Made by a program: the position numbers and the translations under genes. From contig NZ_CAKAKL010000007.1 in assembly GCF_916619195.1 (NCBI RefSeq), positions 310,001-374,000 on the forward strand: a stretch of DNA of 64,000 nucleotides, written 5' to 3'. The notes below the pieces were generated by a model. The model saw nothing but the letters and a program-made list of their open reading frames with translations, was not told where the DNA came from and ran no database searches. Shown piece by piece: positions 35,724 through 44,387 of this stretch (position 1 is its first letter; every line of letters starts with the position of its first letter). This DNA is from Inquilinus sp. Marseille-Q2685 (GTDB lineage: Bacteria; Pseudomonadota; Alphaproteobacteria; DSM-16000; Inquilinaceae).

Positions 35724-36778
35724 GCTCGCCCCTCCCGCTGGCTCAGCGATTGCCGGTACTGCTCCGCATCCCACTGCGTCAGCTCGTCCACCTGGGCCTG
35801 GGTGAAGGCCCGGACCGGGACGCCGGCCGGCACCCGCCCGGCGACGTCGGCCAGGCAGCGCGCCATCTCGTCCGCGCCGCGCAGCACGCCCTCGTGCAGC
35901 ACCACGCCGCGTCCCGGCACGCCGACGATCGCCGGGGCCCGCGGCCCGTCGCCCAGCGCCGCCAGCTCGGCCGGCGTGCGGGCCGTGGCGAGCGCGGCGC
36001 CGAGGAAGATCACATGATCGGGGTAGAAGGCGCCGGCCGTGGCCAGGGCCAGGCTGCCGGGATCGGTCGCGGCGTCATGCGCCACCGGATCCTGCGGCAG
36101 CCGGTAGGGCGTGCCGCGGGCGAGCTCCGCCAGGGCGTCCGGCTGCGCGGCGGGGGAGGGGCGGCGGGGCAAAGCAAGGGCGGCGCAGACCCGGTCCAGC
36201 AGGGCACCCGCCTCATCGAGGCCGTTCGCGGCCACGACCAGCCCGTGATTGCCCAGCACCACGACATTGGTCGCGGGGCGAAGCCGCGCCGCGATCGCCT
36301 GCGACAGGGTCAGGCCCGGCTTGCAATAGGGCACGAAGGCCCAGTCGACGCCGGGCAGCCCGTCCAGCCGCTCGGCCAGCCGCGCCTCGGCATCGGCGCG
36401 GATGGCCAGCGCGATGGTCGAGACGCAGTGGACATGCAGCACGACCGTGAACGGAAAGACCGCATGCACCGTGGTCTCGATCGACGGCCGCAGCCCGCGC
36501 GGGTTGTGCTCCGCCACCACGAAATCGCGGGCGGTCTCGGCGGCGGGATCGCCGTCGCGCATCGCCCGCAGCAGCGGGTCCAGCCGCACCGGCACCAGGA
36601 TCTCCTCATCCTCCGCCCGGGCCAGCCAGGTGCCGGACGCCTTGATCCACATCGTGCCGTCGCGCTTCAGCGAGGTGTTGCCGCCGGCGGCCTGCACGCG
36701 GTCGGGGTCGCGGCCGAGCTTGGCGGAGAGTGTCCGCAGGGCGCGGAGATCGGGATCGGTCGACGGGTCGAGGGTCAT
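35720..36778 (-). CDS. class II aldolase/adducin-family protein (long form)
   Basis: The protein has 352 residues, longer than the 215 of FucA. The N-terminus carries the substrate-phosphate motif GGNTSLKRDGTMWIKASGTW, typical of the RhaD-like long branch. Zn ligands are in IETTVHAVFPFTVVLHVHCVS (Glu101, His115, His117), with a third His in VLGNHGLVVA. The C-terminal 130 residues (FYPDHVIFLGAALAT and on) form a second part that is often fused to a short-chain dehydrogenase in RhaD-type enzymes. The dehydrogenase is absent here. It likely cleaves a ketose-1-phosphate to DHAP and an aldehyde. It lies 199 bp after the GlpD-like gene, with a repeat pair between. Confidence 0.8.
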   Translation of the reverse strand: MTLDPSTDPDLRALRTLSAKLGRDPDRVQAAGGNTSLKRDGTMWIKASGTWLARAEDEEILVPVRLDPLLRAMRDGDPAAETARDFVVAEHNPRGLRPSIETTVHAVFPFTVVLHVHCVSTIALAIRADAEARLAERLDGLPGVDWAFVPYCKPGLTLSQAIAARLRPATNVVVLGNHGLVVAANGLDEAGALLDRVCAALALPRRPSPAAQPDALAELARGTPYRLPQDPVAHDAATDPGSLALATAGAFYPDHVIFLGAALATARTPAELAALGDGPRAPAIVGVPGRGVVLHEGVLRGADEMARCLADVAGRVPAGVPVRAFTQAQVDELTQWDAEQYRQSLSQREGRA

Positions 36779-36817
36779 GGGTGGGGCTCCCGAACCGGCA
36801 GATAGAGTTTTGCGTTG

Positions 36818-36870
36818 CCTCTCCCGCTTGCGGGAGAGGTCGGGCTCGCGGAGCGAGACCGGGTGAGGGG
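36818..36870 (+). repeat. composite palindromic repeat, copy B1
   Basis: The 53-bp element is CCTCTCCCGCTTGCGGGAGAGG, then TCG, a second hairpin (GGCTCGCGGAGCGAGACC) and GGGTGAGGGG. It faces copy B2 across 22 bp in the gap between the GlpD-like and class II aldolase genes. Confidence 0.85.
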
Positions 36871-36892
36871 ATTTTGTCGAGGCCGGTGCCAG

Positions 36893-36946
36893 CCCTCACC
36901 CGGACGTCCTGGCGGACGTCCGACCTCTCCCGCCAGGCGGGAGAGG
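36893..36946 (-). repeat. composite palindromic repeat, copy B2
   Basis: The inverted partner of B1 reads on the minus strand CCTCTCCCGCCTGGCGGGAGAGG, then TCG, a hairpin (GACGTCC...GGACGTCC) and GGGTGAGGG. The outer hairpin has compensatory changes relative to B1. Confidence 0.85.
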
Positions 36947-36977
36947 CAAAGCGTTGGCTCTTGCTTCAACCAGTCCA

Positions 36978-38525
36978 TCACCGTCTCGCCGCCTGGGCAG
37001 CCGGCGCCGGTGCGGCCTCGAGCCATGCGGTGAACGCTTCGGTCTCCGCTGGCGACAGGTGCAGCCCGTGCTTGGTGCGGCGCCACAGGATGTCGTCGAC
37101 GTCCTCGGCCCATTCCTGGGCCCGCAGCCAGGCGACCTCGCGCTCGTACAGCAACCCGCCGAAATGCCGGCCGAGCTCGGCGAGCGACCGGACGCCCTCC
37201 AGCAGCGCATCAGCCCGGGTGCCGTAGAGCCGGCCGTAATGCAGCGCCAGATCCTCCGGCAGCCACGGATGCCGCCGGTGGAACTCCGCCAGCCAGCGCT
37301 CGAAATCGGCGCCGGGCATGTCGCCGCCGGGCAGGGGCGACGACGCGGTCCAGGCGGGGCCCATCGCCGGGAAGAACGGGCGCAGCCGGTCCAGCGCATG
37401 CTCGGCCAGCTTGCGGAAGGTGGTGATCTTGCCGCCGAACACCGACAGGATCGGCGCCCGGCCGCCCTCGTCGACGACGTCGAACACATAGTCGCGGGTG
37501 ACAGCGGAAGGATTGGCGGCGTCGTCGTCGAACAGCGGCCGCACCCCGGCGAAGGAATGCACCACGTCCTGCGGCCCGATCTGGCGCTGGAACGCCCGGT
37601 TCAGCACGCCGCAGAGATACTCGACCTCCGCCGGGTCCACCGCCACCGTGTCAGGGTCGCCGGTCTGCGGGATGTCGGTGGTGCCGATCAGCAGGTAGCC
37701 GTTCTCGTATGGGTTGATGAAGATCACCCGCTTGTCGGTGTTCTGCACCAGATAGGCCTGCGGCCCGTCATAGAACTTCCGCACCACGATGTGGCTGCCG
37801 CGCACCAGCCGGATCTTCTTGCCGGACTTCAGTCCTGCGGCGCCGGTCAGCACCTTGTCGACCCAGGGGCCGGCGGCGTTGGCCACGGCGCGGGCGACCA
37901 CCTGCCGCTCCGCCCCGCCGCCGGCCGGGCGCAGCACCGCGTGCCACAGCCCGTCGCGCCGTCGCAGCGACACGCATTCGGTGCGGGTCAGGATCTCCGC
38001 CCCGCGCTCGGCCGCGCCGATCGCGTTCAGCACCACCAGCCGGGCGTCGTCGACCCAGCAGTCGGAATATTCGAAGCCGCGGCGGAAGCGGTCCTGCAGC
38101 GGCTTGCCCTCCGGGTCGCGGTGCAGGTCCAGGCCGCGGCTGGCCGGCAGCTTCTTGCGGCCGCCGAGATGGTCGTAGAGGAACAGCCCCAGCCGCAGCA
38201 GCCAGGCCGGGCGCAGAAAGCTGTCATGCGGCAGCACGAAGCGCATCGGCCAGATGATATGCGGCGCCGCGGCCAGCAGCACCTCGCGCTCGATCAGCGC
38301 CTCCCGCACCAGCCGGAACTCGTAATATTCGAGATAGCGCAGGCCGCCATGCACCAGCTTGCCGCTGCGGCTCGACGTGCCCTCGGCCAGGTCGCCCTTC
38401 TCGCACAACAGCACTGACAGGCCGCGCCCGGCCGCGTCGCGGGCGATGCCGGTGCCGTTGACGCCGCCGCCGACCACCAGCAGGTCGACGACGGCGCCGT
38501 TCCTCTGTCCCGTCCCGTCCGCCAT
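36978..38525 (-). CDS. FAD-dependent glycerol-3-/polyol-phosphate dehydrogenase (GlpD/EryB-like)
   Basis: The protein has 515 residues. The N-terminal FAD loop is LLVVGGGVNGTGIARDAAGRG, followed by the GlpD blocks GTSSRSGKLVHGGLRYLE and FRRGFEYSDCWVDDARLVVL. The middle has NAAGPWVDKVL and FINPYENGYLLIGTTDIPQ, and the C-terminal helical domain is present. It oxidises a polyol phosphate at the membrane and passes electrons to quinone. GlpD acts on glycerol-3-phosphate and EryB on erythritol-4-phosphate. Sequence pattern alone does not separate them. The neighbours (EryA-like kinase, SorC regulator, polyol ABC importer) favour a polyol phosphate. The start is 4 bp from the stop of the FucA-like gene, so they are coupled. 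Confidence 0.85.
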   Translation of the reverse strand: MADGTGQRNGAVVDLLVVGGGVNGTGIARDAAGRGLSVLLCEKGDLAEGTSSRSGKLVHGGLRYLEYYEFRLVREALIEREVLLAAAPHIIWPMRFVLPHDSFLRPAWLLRLGLFLYDHLGGRKKLPASRGLDLHRDPEGKPLQDRFRRGFEYSDCWVDDARLVVLNAIGAAERGAEILTRTECVSLRRRDGLWHAVLRPAGGGAERQVVARAVANAAGPWVDKVLTGAAGLKSGKKIRLVRGSHIVVRKFYDGPQAYLVQNTDKRVIFINPYENGYLLIGTTDIPQTGDPDTVAVDPAEVEYLCGVLNRAFQRQIGPQDVVHSFAGVRPLFDDDAANPSAVTRDYVFDVVDEGGRAPILSVFGGKITTFRKLAEHALDRLRPFFPAMGPAWTASSPLPGGDMPGADFERWLAEFHRRHPWLPEDLALHYGRLYGTRADALLEGVRSLAELGRHFGGLLYEREVAWLRAQEWAEDVDDILWRRTKHGLHLSPAETEAFTAWLEAAPAPAAQAARR

Positions 38526-38529
38526 CCGC

Positions 38530-39189
38530 TCAGGCCGCCTGCTGCTTCGGGCGCGGGCCGTAATCCTTGAACTTTTCGATCACCCGGTCGATCTCGTCGT
38601 CCGGCAGGCATTTCGGCCCGCCCAGCATCAGCGTGTAGACATATTGCTTGGCCAGGGTCTCGACCTCGACCGCCAGCCACATCGCCTTGCCCAGCGTCGG
38701 GCCGGTGGCGATCAGCCCGTGGTTCGCCAGCAGGCAGGCGGTGCGGTCCTTCAGCGCCGCGATCGCATGCTCCGACAGCTCCGGCGTGCCGTAGGTGGCG
38801 TAGGGCGCGCAGGGGATCGAATTGCCGCCGCCGCAGGCGATCATGTAGTGCAGCGCCGGGATCTCCTGGTGCCGGATCGCCAGGATGGTCGAATACATCG
38901 GATGGCAGTGGACGATGGCGTTCACCTCCGGCTTGCGGCGGTGGATGTCGAGATGGAAGCGCCATTCCGAGGACGGGCGGTGCTCGCCATGCTCCCAGCT
39001 GCCGTCCATCCTCATGGCGACGATGTCGTCTGGCGTCATCTCGTCATAGGGCACGCCGGTCGGGGTCACCAGGATGCCGTCGCCCCAGCGGGCGCTGATG
39101 TTGCCGGAGGTGCCCTGGTTCAGCCCGTTGGCGTTCATCTGCCGGCAGGCTTCGACGATCTTCGTGCGCAGCTCGAGTTCGGTGGTCAT
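38530..39189 (-). CDS. L-fuculose-phosphate-aldolase-like class II aldolase
   Basis: The protein has 219 residues, the same size as FucA. GLNQGTSGNISARWGDGILVTPTG is the phosphate-binding loop. The catalytic Glu75 (SSEWRFH) and the Zn ligands His94, His96 (VHCHPMYS) and His157 (LLANHGLIA) are all present. It should cleave a ketose-1-phosphate into DHAP and a hydroxyaldehyde, but the natural substrate is unknown. Related enzymes act on fuculose-, ribulose- and xylulose-1-phosphate. It lies 15 bp after the 2-hydroxyacid dehydrogenase gene and 4 bp before the GlpD-like gene, within the polyol operon. Confidence 0.87.
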   Translation of the reverse strand: MTTELELRTKIVEACRQMNANGLNQGTSGNISARWGDGILVTPTGVPYDEMTPDDIVAMRMDGSWEHGEHRPSSEWRFHLDIHRRKPEVNAIVHCHPMYSTILAIRHQEIPALHYMIACGGGNSIPCAPYATYGTPELSEHAIAALKDRTACLLANHGLIATGPTLGKAMWLAVEVETLAKQYVYTLMLGGPKCLPDDEIDRVIEKFKDYGPRPKQQAA

Positions 39190-39204
39190 GGCGTTTCCTA
39201 AGGG

Positions 39205-40245
39205 TCAGCAGAGGCGGAGCAGGGGCTCGCCGGCCAGGTAGCGCCGGACGTCCTCGGCGATCAGGCCCGCGGCGTAGGTGACGGTCTTCACCGAGGCGCC
39301 GGCGATGTGCGGGGTCAGGGTGACGTTGGGCAGCTTCAGCAGCGGCCAGTCCTCCGGCGGCGGCTCGACCGCGAAGGTCTCCAGCATGGCGCCGCGCAGC
39401 TTGCCCGAGACCAGCGCGTCGTAAAGCGCGTCGTAGTCGACCAGCGGGCCGCGCGCGGTGTTGACGAACACCGCCCCATCCTTCATCGCCGCAAACGCCT
39501 CGGCGCCGATCATGCCGGTGGTCTCGGCGGTCACGCGCGGATGCAGGGTGACCACGTCGCTCTCGGCCAGCAGGGTCTCCAGCGCCACCTGCTGCACCCC
39601 GTCGGCGCTGTCGGCGGGGTCCAGCTGGACATAGGGGTCGGTCACCAGGATGCGGCAGCCGAAGGCCTTCAAGAGGCGCACCACCTTGCTGCCGACATGG
39701 CCGTAGCCGATGACGCCGACCGTCATCTCCGACAGCTCGCGGCCGGTGATGTCGGCGCGGTACAGGTCGCCGCGCCATTGGCCCTGGGAGAGGGAGGTGT
39801 GGCCGCGGGTGATCAGCCGGGTCTCGGCCAGGATGGCGCCGATGGTGAACTCGGCCACGGCGCTGGCGTTGCGGCCGGGGGCGTTCACCACCTTCACGCC
39901 GCGCGCCTTGGCCGCCTTCATGTCGATGTTGACCGGCCCGCCGCGGCTGACGCCGATCAGTCTGAGGTCCGGCAGCCGCTCCAGCATCCCGGCCGAGACC
40001 GGGGCCAGATGGGTGACCAGGATCTCGGCATCGCCGATGAAGCCGACGATCTCGTCCGGGTCGCCCATGAACTCCTTCAGCCCGTCCAGCCCGGTGCCGG
40101 CATAGCCATGCACCATCGGTTCGTCCGGCCAGGGCTGCTCCAGCGTCCGGATGTCGAGCGCGGCCGGAATTTTCTCCAGCGCTTCCACGAACAGGCTGGG
40201 CAGCATGAAGCGGTCGCCGATCACGGCAACGCGACGTCCAGTCAT
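39205..40245 (-). CDS. D-2-hydroxyacid dehydrogenase family protein
   Basis: The protein has 346 residues. The NAD-binding loop is GVIGYGHVGSKVV (residues 177-189), and the catalytic set Arg265 (NTARGPLVDYDAL), Glu294 and His313 (TPHIAGAS) is complete. The second part DPYVQLDP places an Asp after beta-2, suggesting NAD preference. Such enzymes reduce or oxidise 2-keto and 2-hydroxy acids. In this operon it might handle an acid derived from the aldolase product, or a polyol-derived keto acid, but the sequence does not say. Its ATG overlaps the stop of the EryA-like kinase gene by 3 bp (ATGA), so the two are coupled. Confidence 0.82.
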   Translation of the reverse strand: MTGRRVAVIGDRFMLPSLFVEALEKIPAALDIRTLEQPWPDEPMVHGYAGTGLDGLKEFMGDPDEIVGFIGDAEILVTHLAPVSAGMLERLPDLRLIGVSRGGPVNIDMKAAKARGVKVVNAPGRNASAVAEFTIGAILAETRLITRGHTSLSQGQWRGDLYRADITGRELSEMTVGVIGYGHVGSKVVRLLKAFGCRILVTDPYVQLDPADSADGVQQVALETLLAESDVVTLHPRVTAETTGMIGAEAFAAMKDGAVFVNTARGPLVDYDALYDALVSGKLRGAMLETFAVEPPPEDWPLLKLPNVTLTPHIAGASVKTVTYAAGLIAEDVRRYLAGEPLLRLC

Positions 40246-41801
40246 CCTCGGGTCCTCAGATCTTCCAATGCGTGCCAGACCGGGCGCAGCGCCCGGTAGC
40301 TGGTTCGGTATTGCGGGAACAGGCGGTCGTACTGCGCCACGAGATCCGGGTCGGGCACCTCGGCCTCGGCCAGCAGCGGCGTCACCCAGCGGGCGCAGGC
40401 GGCGTCGATGTCGGGCAGGATGCCCAAGCTGAGCGCCGCCACCATGGCCGCGCCGGCGGCCCCGACCTCCTCGCGCTTCACCAGCCGCACCGGCGCATTG
40501 GTGGCAGCGGCCAGGATGCCGCGGACGGTGGCGCTGCGCGCGGCGCCGCCGGCCAGGCGGATCTCCGCCGGCGTGCCGCCCACGGATTCGTAGCAGTCGC
40601 GGCTGGCGAAGCCGAGGCTCTCATAGATCGCGCGCAGCAGGTCGCCGGCGCCGGCGGTGCCGGACAGGCCGATCACCGAGGCGCGGGCGGCGCTGTCGAC
40701 GAACGGCCCGCGCTCGCCCGCCTCGGCGATGAAGGGGTGGTAGAGGAGGCGTCCCGGTTTCGCCGCCGCGGCCTTGGCGTCGAGCAGGCGGATCAGGTCG
40801 GACCGCTTCGGCAGCGTCGCCCCGGCGGCCTCCGCCACCTCCTCGACCACGCCGCACAGCCAGTCGATGTTCAGCGTCGCCGCCATGTTCGAGACCATGG
40901 AGACATAGCTGCCCGGGGTGACGAAAGGCATGGTGTAGCCGACCTCCTCGCCCAGGATCACCCGGTCGGCCCCGAACACGAGGCGCATATGCGCGCCGGT
41001 CGAGCCCAGCACGGTGAAGCCGGCGCGCCCCTCGGGGTCGTAGAGGCCGGAGCCGAGGGCGCCGCACAGCAGGTCGACCGGGGCCAGCACCACCGGCGTG
41101 CCGGCGGGCAGGCCGGTCGCGACCGCGGCCTGGGGTGTCAGCGCCGAATTCCGGAGGGCGCCATCGACCATCGGCGGCAGCAGCCGGGCCTCGTCCTGCA
41201 GGCCGAACAGCTCCAGCACCTCCGGCGCGTACTGGCGGGTGCGGTAGTCGCCGAAGGTGAAGGTGCCTTCCGAGACGTCGGTCGCCCGCTCGCCGGTCAT
41301 CCGGAAATACAGCCAGTCCTTGCAGTGGAAGGCGGTGGCGGCGCGGGTCAGCGCCTCCGGCCGGTGCCGCTTCAGCCACAGCAGCTGGCCGGATTGGTTC
41401 GACATGTTCAGCATGGTGCCGGTGAAGCGCTGCACCGCCTTCGCCGTACCAGTGCGGTGCAGCTCGGCCACGATCGGGCCGGACCGTCCGTCATGCCACA
41501 GCATGGCGCGGCCGACCGGCTCGCCGTCGCGGTCGATCAGCCAGGTGCCGTCGCCCTGGCCGGTCACGGCGATGCCGGCCACGCGCAGGCCACGCGCCTC
41601 CAGCTTCGCCGCCAGCTCGCGCAGCACCGCCGCGGCGTCGTCCCAGGTGCGGCCGAACTCCTGCTCCATGCCGCTGCCGTCGACCGGGATCGTGGTGTTC
41701 GGCCGCGCCGCATGCTCGACCGGCGTGCCCTCCAGGTCGAAGGCCACGGCCTTGACCACCGATGTGCCGGAATCGAGGCCGATCAGGACGTTCTTGGTCA
41801 T
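40242..41801 (-). CDS. EryA-like FGGY polyol kinase
   Basis: The protein has 519 residues of the FGGY family. The ATPase start is IGLDSGTSVVKAVAFDLEG. The stretches AVTGQGDGTWLIDRDGEPVG, FHCKDWLYFRMTGERATD and EGTFTFGDYRTRQY match, from memory, the erythritol kinase EryA of Brucella and rhizobia rather than xylulokinase or glycerol kinase. The ADP site is EIRLAGGAARSATVRGILAAA. It would phosphorylate the imported polyol with ATP as the first step of breakdown. Erythritol is the best guess, and related polyols are possible. The ATG at 41801 follows AGGGGCG and is the first enzyme gene after the importer. A 346-bp gap with two repeats precedes it. Confidence 0.8.
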   Translation of the reverse strand: MTKNVLIGLDSGTSVVKAVAFDLEGTPVEHAARPNTTIPVDGSGMEQEFGRTWDDAAAVLRELAAKLEARGLRVAGIAVTGQGDGTWLIDRDGEPVGRAMLWHDGRSGPIVAELHRTGTAKAVQRFTGTMLNMSNQSGQLLWLKRHRPEALTRAATAFHCKDWLYFRMTGERATDVSEGTFTFGDYRTRQYAPEVLELFGLQDEARLLPPMVDGALRNSALTPQAAVATGLPAGTPVVLAPVDLLCGALGSGLYDPEGRAGFTVLGSTGAHMRLVFGADRVILGEEVGYTMPFVTPGSYVSMVSNMAATLNIDWLCGVVEEVAEAAGATLPKRSDLIRLLDAKAAAAKPGRLLYHPFIAEAGERGPFVDSAARASVIGLSGTAGAGDLLRAIYESLGFASRDCYESVGGTPAEIRLAGGAARSATVRGILAAATNAPVRLVKREEVGAAGAAMVAALSLGILPDIDAACARWVTPLLAEAEVPDPDLVAQYDRLFPQYRTSYRALRPVWHALEDLRTRG

Positions 41802-41905
41802 GCGACGCCCCTGGATGTCGAACGATCCCGCGTTGCCCCTCCTGCAAGCGAGTCGATATTCACACATCGATCGGCAACGCCGACGGCGGGCGTGCGAACA
41901 GATTG

Positions 41906-41958
41906 CCTCTCCCGCTTGCGGGAGAGGTCGGACATCCGAAGGATGTCCGGGTGAGGGG
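41906..41958 (+). repeat. composite palindromic repeat, copy C1
   Basis: The 53-bp element has the outer hairpin identical to B1 (CCTCTCCCGCTTGCGGGAGAGG), then TCG, a different inner hairpin (GACATCCGAAGGATGTCC) and GGGTGAGGGG. It lies in the 41802-42147 gap between the EryA-like kinase and the ATPase gene. The rest of that gap holds no gene that I can support. Confidence 0.85.
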
Positions 41959-42050
41959 ATAGCGGCCTTACCGGAAGTGCTGCTTTGCCGCGAGCGAGCG
42001 TCTGATCCTCCCGGTTCTGAAACGCTGATTCTGATGTCGCGGCCGAGCCG

Positions 42051-42102
42051 CCCTCACCCGGTCTCGCTGCGCGAGCCCGACCTCTCCCGCAAGCGGGAGA
42101 GG
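42051..42102 (-). repeat. composite palindromic repeat, copy C2
   Basis: The inverted partner of C1, 92 bp away. On the minus strand it reads CCTCTCCCGCTTGCGGGAGAGG, then TCG, a hairpin GGCTCGCGCAGCGAGACC and GGGTGAGGG. Only the inner hairpin differs in sequence from C1, while pairing is conserved. Confidence 0.85.
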
Positions 42103-42147
42103 CAATTGGCTTAGCCCTGCGTCTGCCGATGAAGTTCATGTTTCCGC

Positions 42148-43290
42148 TCATGCCGCCGCTGCGACAGCCGGGCGGCCGCCATGGGCGATCGCCATCCCGC
42201 TGTCGCCGTCGAACAGATGCAGCACCGATTCCGGCAGGGCCAGCATCAGCCGGGTGTCGGCCGCGGCCGCCAGCGCCCGGTCGGTGACGATGGTCAGCCG
42301 GACTCCGTTCACGTCCAGCGCGATATGGCTCTGGTCGCCCAGCCACTGGTTGGCGATCACCGTGCCCTGCAGCTGCGTCTCGCCCGCACGGGCGGCGCCG
42401 ACGCGGATCTCGTGGCCGCGGATGCCGAGATGGACCTTTCCGCCCTCGGCCAGGCCGGGGCCAGCATGCGGCAGGCGGAAGGCGGCCGCGCCGTCCTCGC
42501 CCTGCACCTCGACCGCCAGCTTGCCGTTCTCCCGCACCACCCGGGCGGGGAACAGGTTCATCGGCGGCTCGCCGATGAAGCCGGCGACGAACAGGTTGGC
42601 CGGCCGCCGCTTCAGCTCGGTGGGCGAGGCGAATTGCTGCAGCCGCCCGCCCTCCATCACCGCGATGCGGTCGGCCAGGGCCAGCGCCTCGGTCTGGTCA
42701 TGGGTCACGAAGACCGTCGTCATCCTGTGCTCGATCAGATAGTCCTTGATGCGCGCCCGTAGCACGGCACGCAGCTGCGGTTCCAGCTGCGACATCGGCT
42801 CGTCGAGCAGGGACAGCGGCGCCCGCCGCACCAGGGCGCGGGCCAGGCTGACCCGCTGCTGCTGGCCGCCGGAGATCGCCTGCGGATAGCGGTCCAGGAT
42901 GTCGCCGATCTCCAAGAGGGCCGCGACCTGCGCCACGCGCTGTTGCACCTCGGCCCTCGGGATGCGGTCGCGCAGCAGGCTGAAGCCGATGTTGTCGCGC
43001 ACGGTCAGCGGCGGGTAGAGGGCGTAGCCCTCGAAGGCCATGGCCACGTTGCGCTCCGCCGGGCGCAGGTCGTTGACCACGCGGTCGCCGATCCGGATGG
43101 TGCCTTCCGACGCGCTCTCGAACCCCGCGATCATGCGCAGGGTCGAGGTCTTGCCGCAGCCGGAGGAGCCGAGCAGGCCGACCAGCTCGCCGTCGCGCAG
43201 CGCCAGCGACACGGCATCGACCGCGCGGATCGGATGGGCCAGCCGCGGCCCGTAGATCTTGGAGACGGCGTCGAGAGTCAGGGTTGCCAT
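42148..43290 (-). CDS. polyol ABC importer ATPase 1 (MalK/GlpS-T type, catalytic Glu and His kept)
   Basis: The protein has 380 residues. Walker A is GSSGCGKT (41-48), the signature ISGGQQQR (139-146), Walker B LSLLDE with Glu164, and the switch His197 in [11 protein letters not shown]. Two positions are unusual. The Q-loop Gln is Glu87 ([11 protein letters not shown] where MVFQ is usual), and the D-loop reads SQLE rather than SNLD. The C-terminal 140 residues are the TOBE/regulatory domain ([11 protein letters not shown]). It is expected to pair with the different ATPase encoded just upstream, since both genes are in one operon with a single importer. The two genes are 9 bp apart. Confidence 0.87.
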   Translation of the reverse strand: MATLTLDAVSKIYGPRLAHPIRAVDAVSLALRDGELVGLLGSSGCGKTSTLRMIAGFESASEGTIRIGDRVVNDLRPAERNVAMAFEGYALYPPLTVRDNIGFSLLRDRIPRAEVQQRVAQVAALLEIGDILDRYPQAISGGQQQRVSLARALVRRAPLSLLDEPMSQLEPQLRAVLRARIKDYLIEHRMTTVFVTHDQTEALALADRIAVMEGGRLQQFASPTELKRRPANLFVAGFIGEPPMNLFPARVVRENGKLAVEVQGEDGAAAFRLPHAGPGLAEGGKVHLGIRGHEIRVGAARAGETQLQGTVIANQWLGDQSHIALDVNGVRLTIVTDRALAAAADTRLMLALPESVLHLFDGDSGMAIAHGGRPAVAAAA

Positions 43291-43299
43291 CGGAACTCC

Positions 43300-44382
43300 T
43301 CAGGCCGTCGCGGCCGGCAGGCGGGCGCCGGTCTCGCGGTCGAAGCACAGCGCGCGGGCCAGGTCCGGCCGGGCCCAGGCGCGGCGCCGGCCGCGGCCGA
43401 GATCGGCGCCCTGATCCTCCGGCCGGCTGGCCAGGATCTCGGTGCCGTCGGCGGCGCGCAGCAGCATCACGGTGCGGACATTCAGCGGCGTCACCGCCTC
43501 CAGGTCCACCGGCACCGCGTCCTCCGCCGGCTCGAACCGCACCTCGACATCCTCCGGCCGCAGCCCGACCAGGCAGGGCTTGCCGGCGGGCACCGCGGCC
43601 GGCGCCGGGAAGGCGGTGCCGGCGATGCTGATCCGGCCGTCCTGCGCCGCGGTCTCGATCAGGTTGATCGGCGGGGCGCCGAACAGCCGGGCGATGCGCG
43701 TGTCCTGCGGCTTGCCGTAGATGCCGGCGGGGGTGTCGGCCTGGCGGAAGCGGCCGTCCAGCAGCACGCCGACCCGGTCGCCCAGCGCCATCGCCTCCTT
43801 GTAGTCCTGCGTGACGTAGAGGACGGTGGCGCCGACGGCGCGCAGCAGGCGCGGCAGCTCCTGCCGCATCTCGTAGCGGATCTTGGCGTCGACATTGCGC
43901 AGCGGGTCGTCGAGCAGCAGCACCGAGGGCGAGCACACCAGGCTGCGGGCCAGGGCGGTGCGCTGCTTCTGCCCGTTCGACAGCTGCTTCGGCAGGTGGT
44001 CCAGCACATGGCCGATGCGCAGCAGCTCCGCCACCTCCTTGACCCGCTTCCGGATCTCGGTCTCGCCGGTCCGCCGGGCCCTGAGCGGGCTGGCGATGTT
44101 CTCGAAGGCCGGCAGGTGCGGGTACAGGGCGAAGTTCTGGAACGCCATGCCGACGTCCCGCTGCTCCGGCCCCTGGCCGAGGATCGAGGTCCCGCCGATC
44201 CGGATGTCGCCGGCCTCCGGCTGCAGGATGCCGGCGATCAGGCGCAGCAGCACGGTCTTGCCGGCGCCGGACGGGCCGAACACCACCACGAACTCGCCCT
44301 TCTCGACCGCGAGGTCGAGGCCGTCGAGGATCTGCGCCTTGCCGAAGCTCTTGCCGATGCCGGCGATGTCGAGGAAGGCCAT
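43300..44382 (-). CDS. polyol ABC importer ATPase 2 (degenerate catalytic site)
   Basis: The protein has 360 residues and is MalK-like. Walker A GPSGAGKT (36-43) and the Q-loop Gln82 (AFQNFALYP) are normal. The signature is LSNGQKQR rather than LSGGQ. The Walker B catalytic Glu is replaced by Asp159 (LLLDDPLRNVD), and the switch His is replaced by Gln192 (LYVTQDYKEAM). It should bind ATP but hydrolyse it poorly, so the importer probably has one active and one weak composite ATP site. The ATG at 44382 is 5 bp from the stop of the permease gene, showing tight coupling. Confidence 0.87.
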   Translation of the reverse strand: MAFLDIAGIGKSFGKAQILDGLDLAVEKGEFVVVFGPSGAGKTVLLRLIAGILQPEAGDIRIGGTSILGQGPEQRDVGMAFQNFALYPHLPAFENIASPLRARRTGETEIRKRVKEVAELLRIGHVLDHLPKQLSNGQKQRTALARSLVCSPSVLLLDDPLRNVDAKIRYEMRQELPRLLRAVGATVLYVTQDYKEAMALGDRVGVLLDGRFRQADTPAGIYGKPQDTRIARLFGAPPINLIETAAQDGRISIAGTAFPAPAAVPAGKPCLVGLRPEDVEVRFEPAEDAVPVDLEAVTPLNVRTVMLLRAADGTEILASRPEDQGADLGRGRRRAWARPDLARALCFDRETGARLPAATA

Positions 44383-44387
44383 GGTCG

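Noticed and set aside
36818-42102. A CRISPR-like array, because of repeated 22-bp hairpins
   Set aside because: The repeats are only in facing pairs with different inner hairpins, there is no regular spacer and no cas genes.
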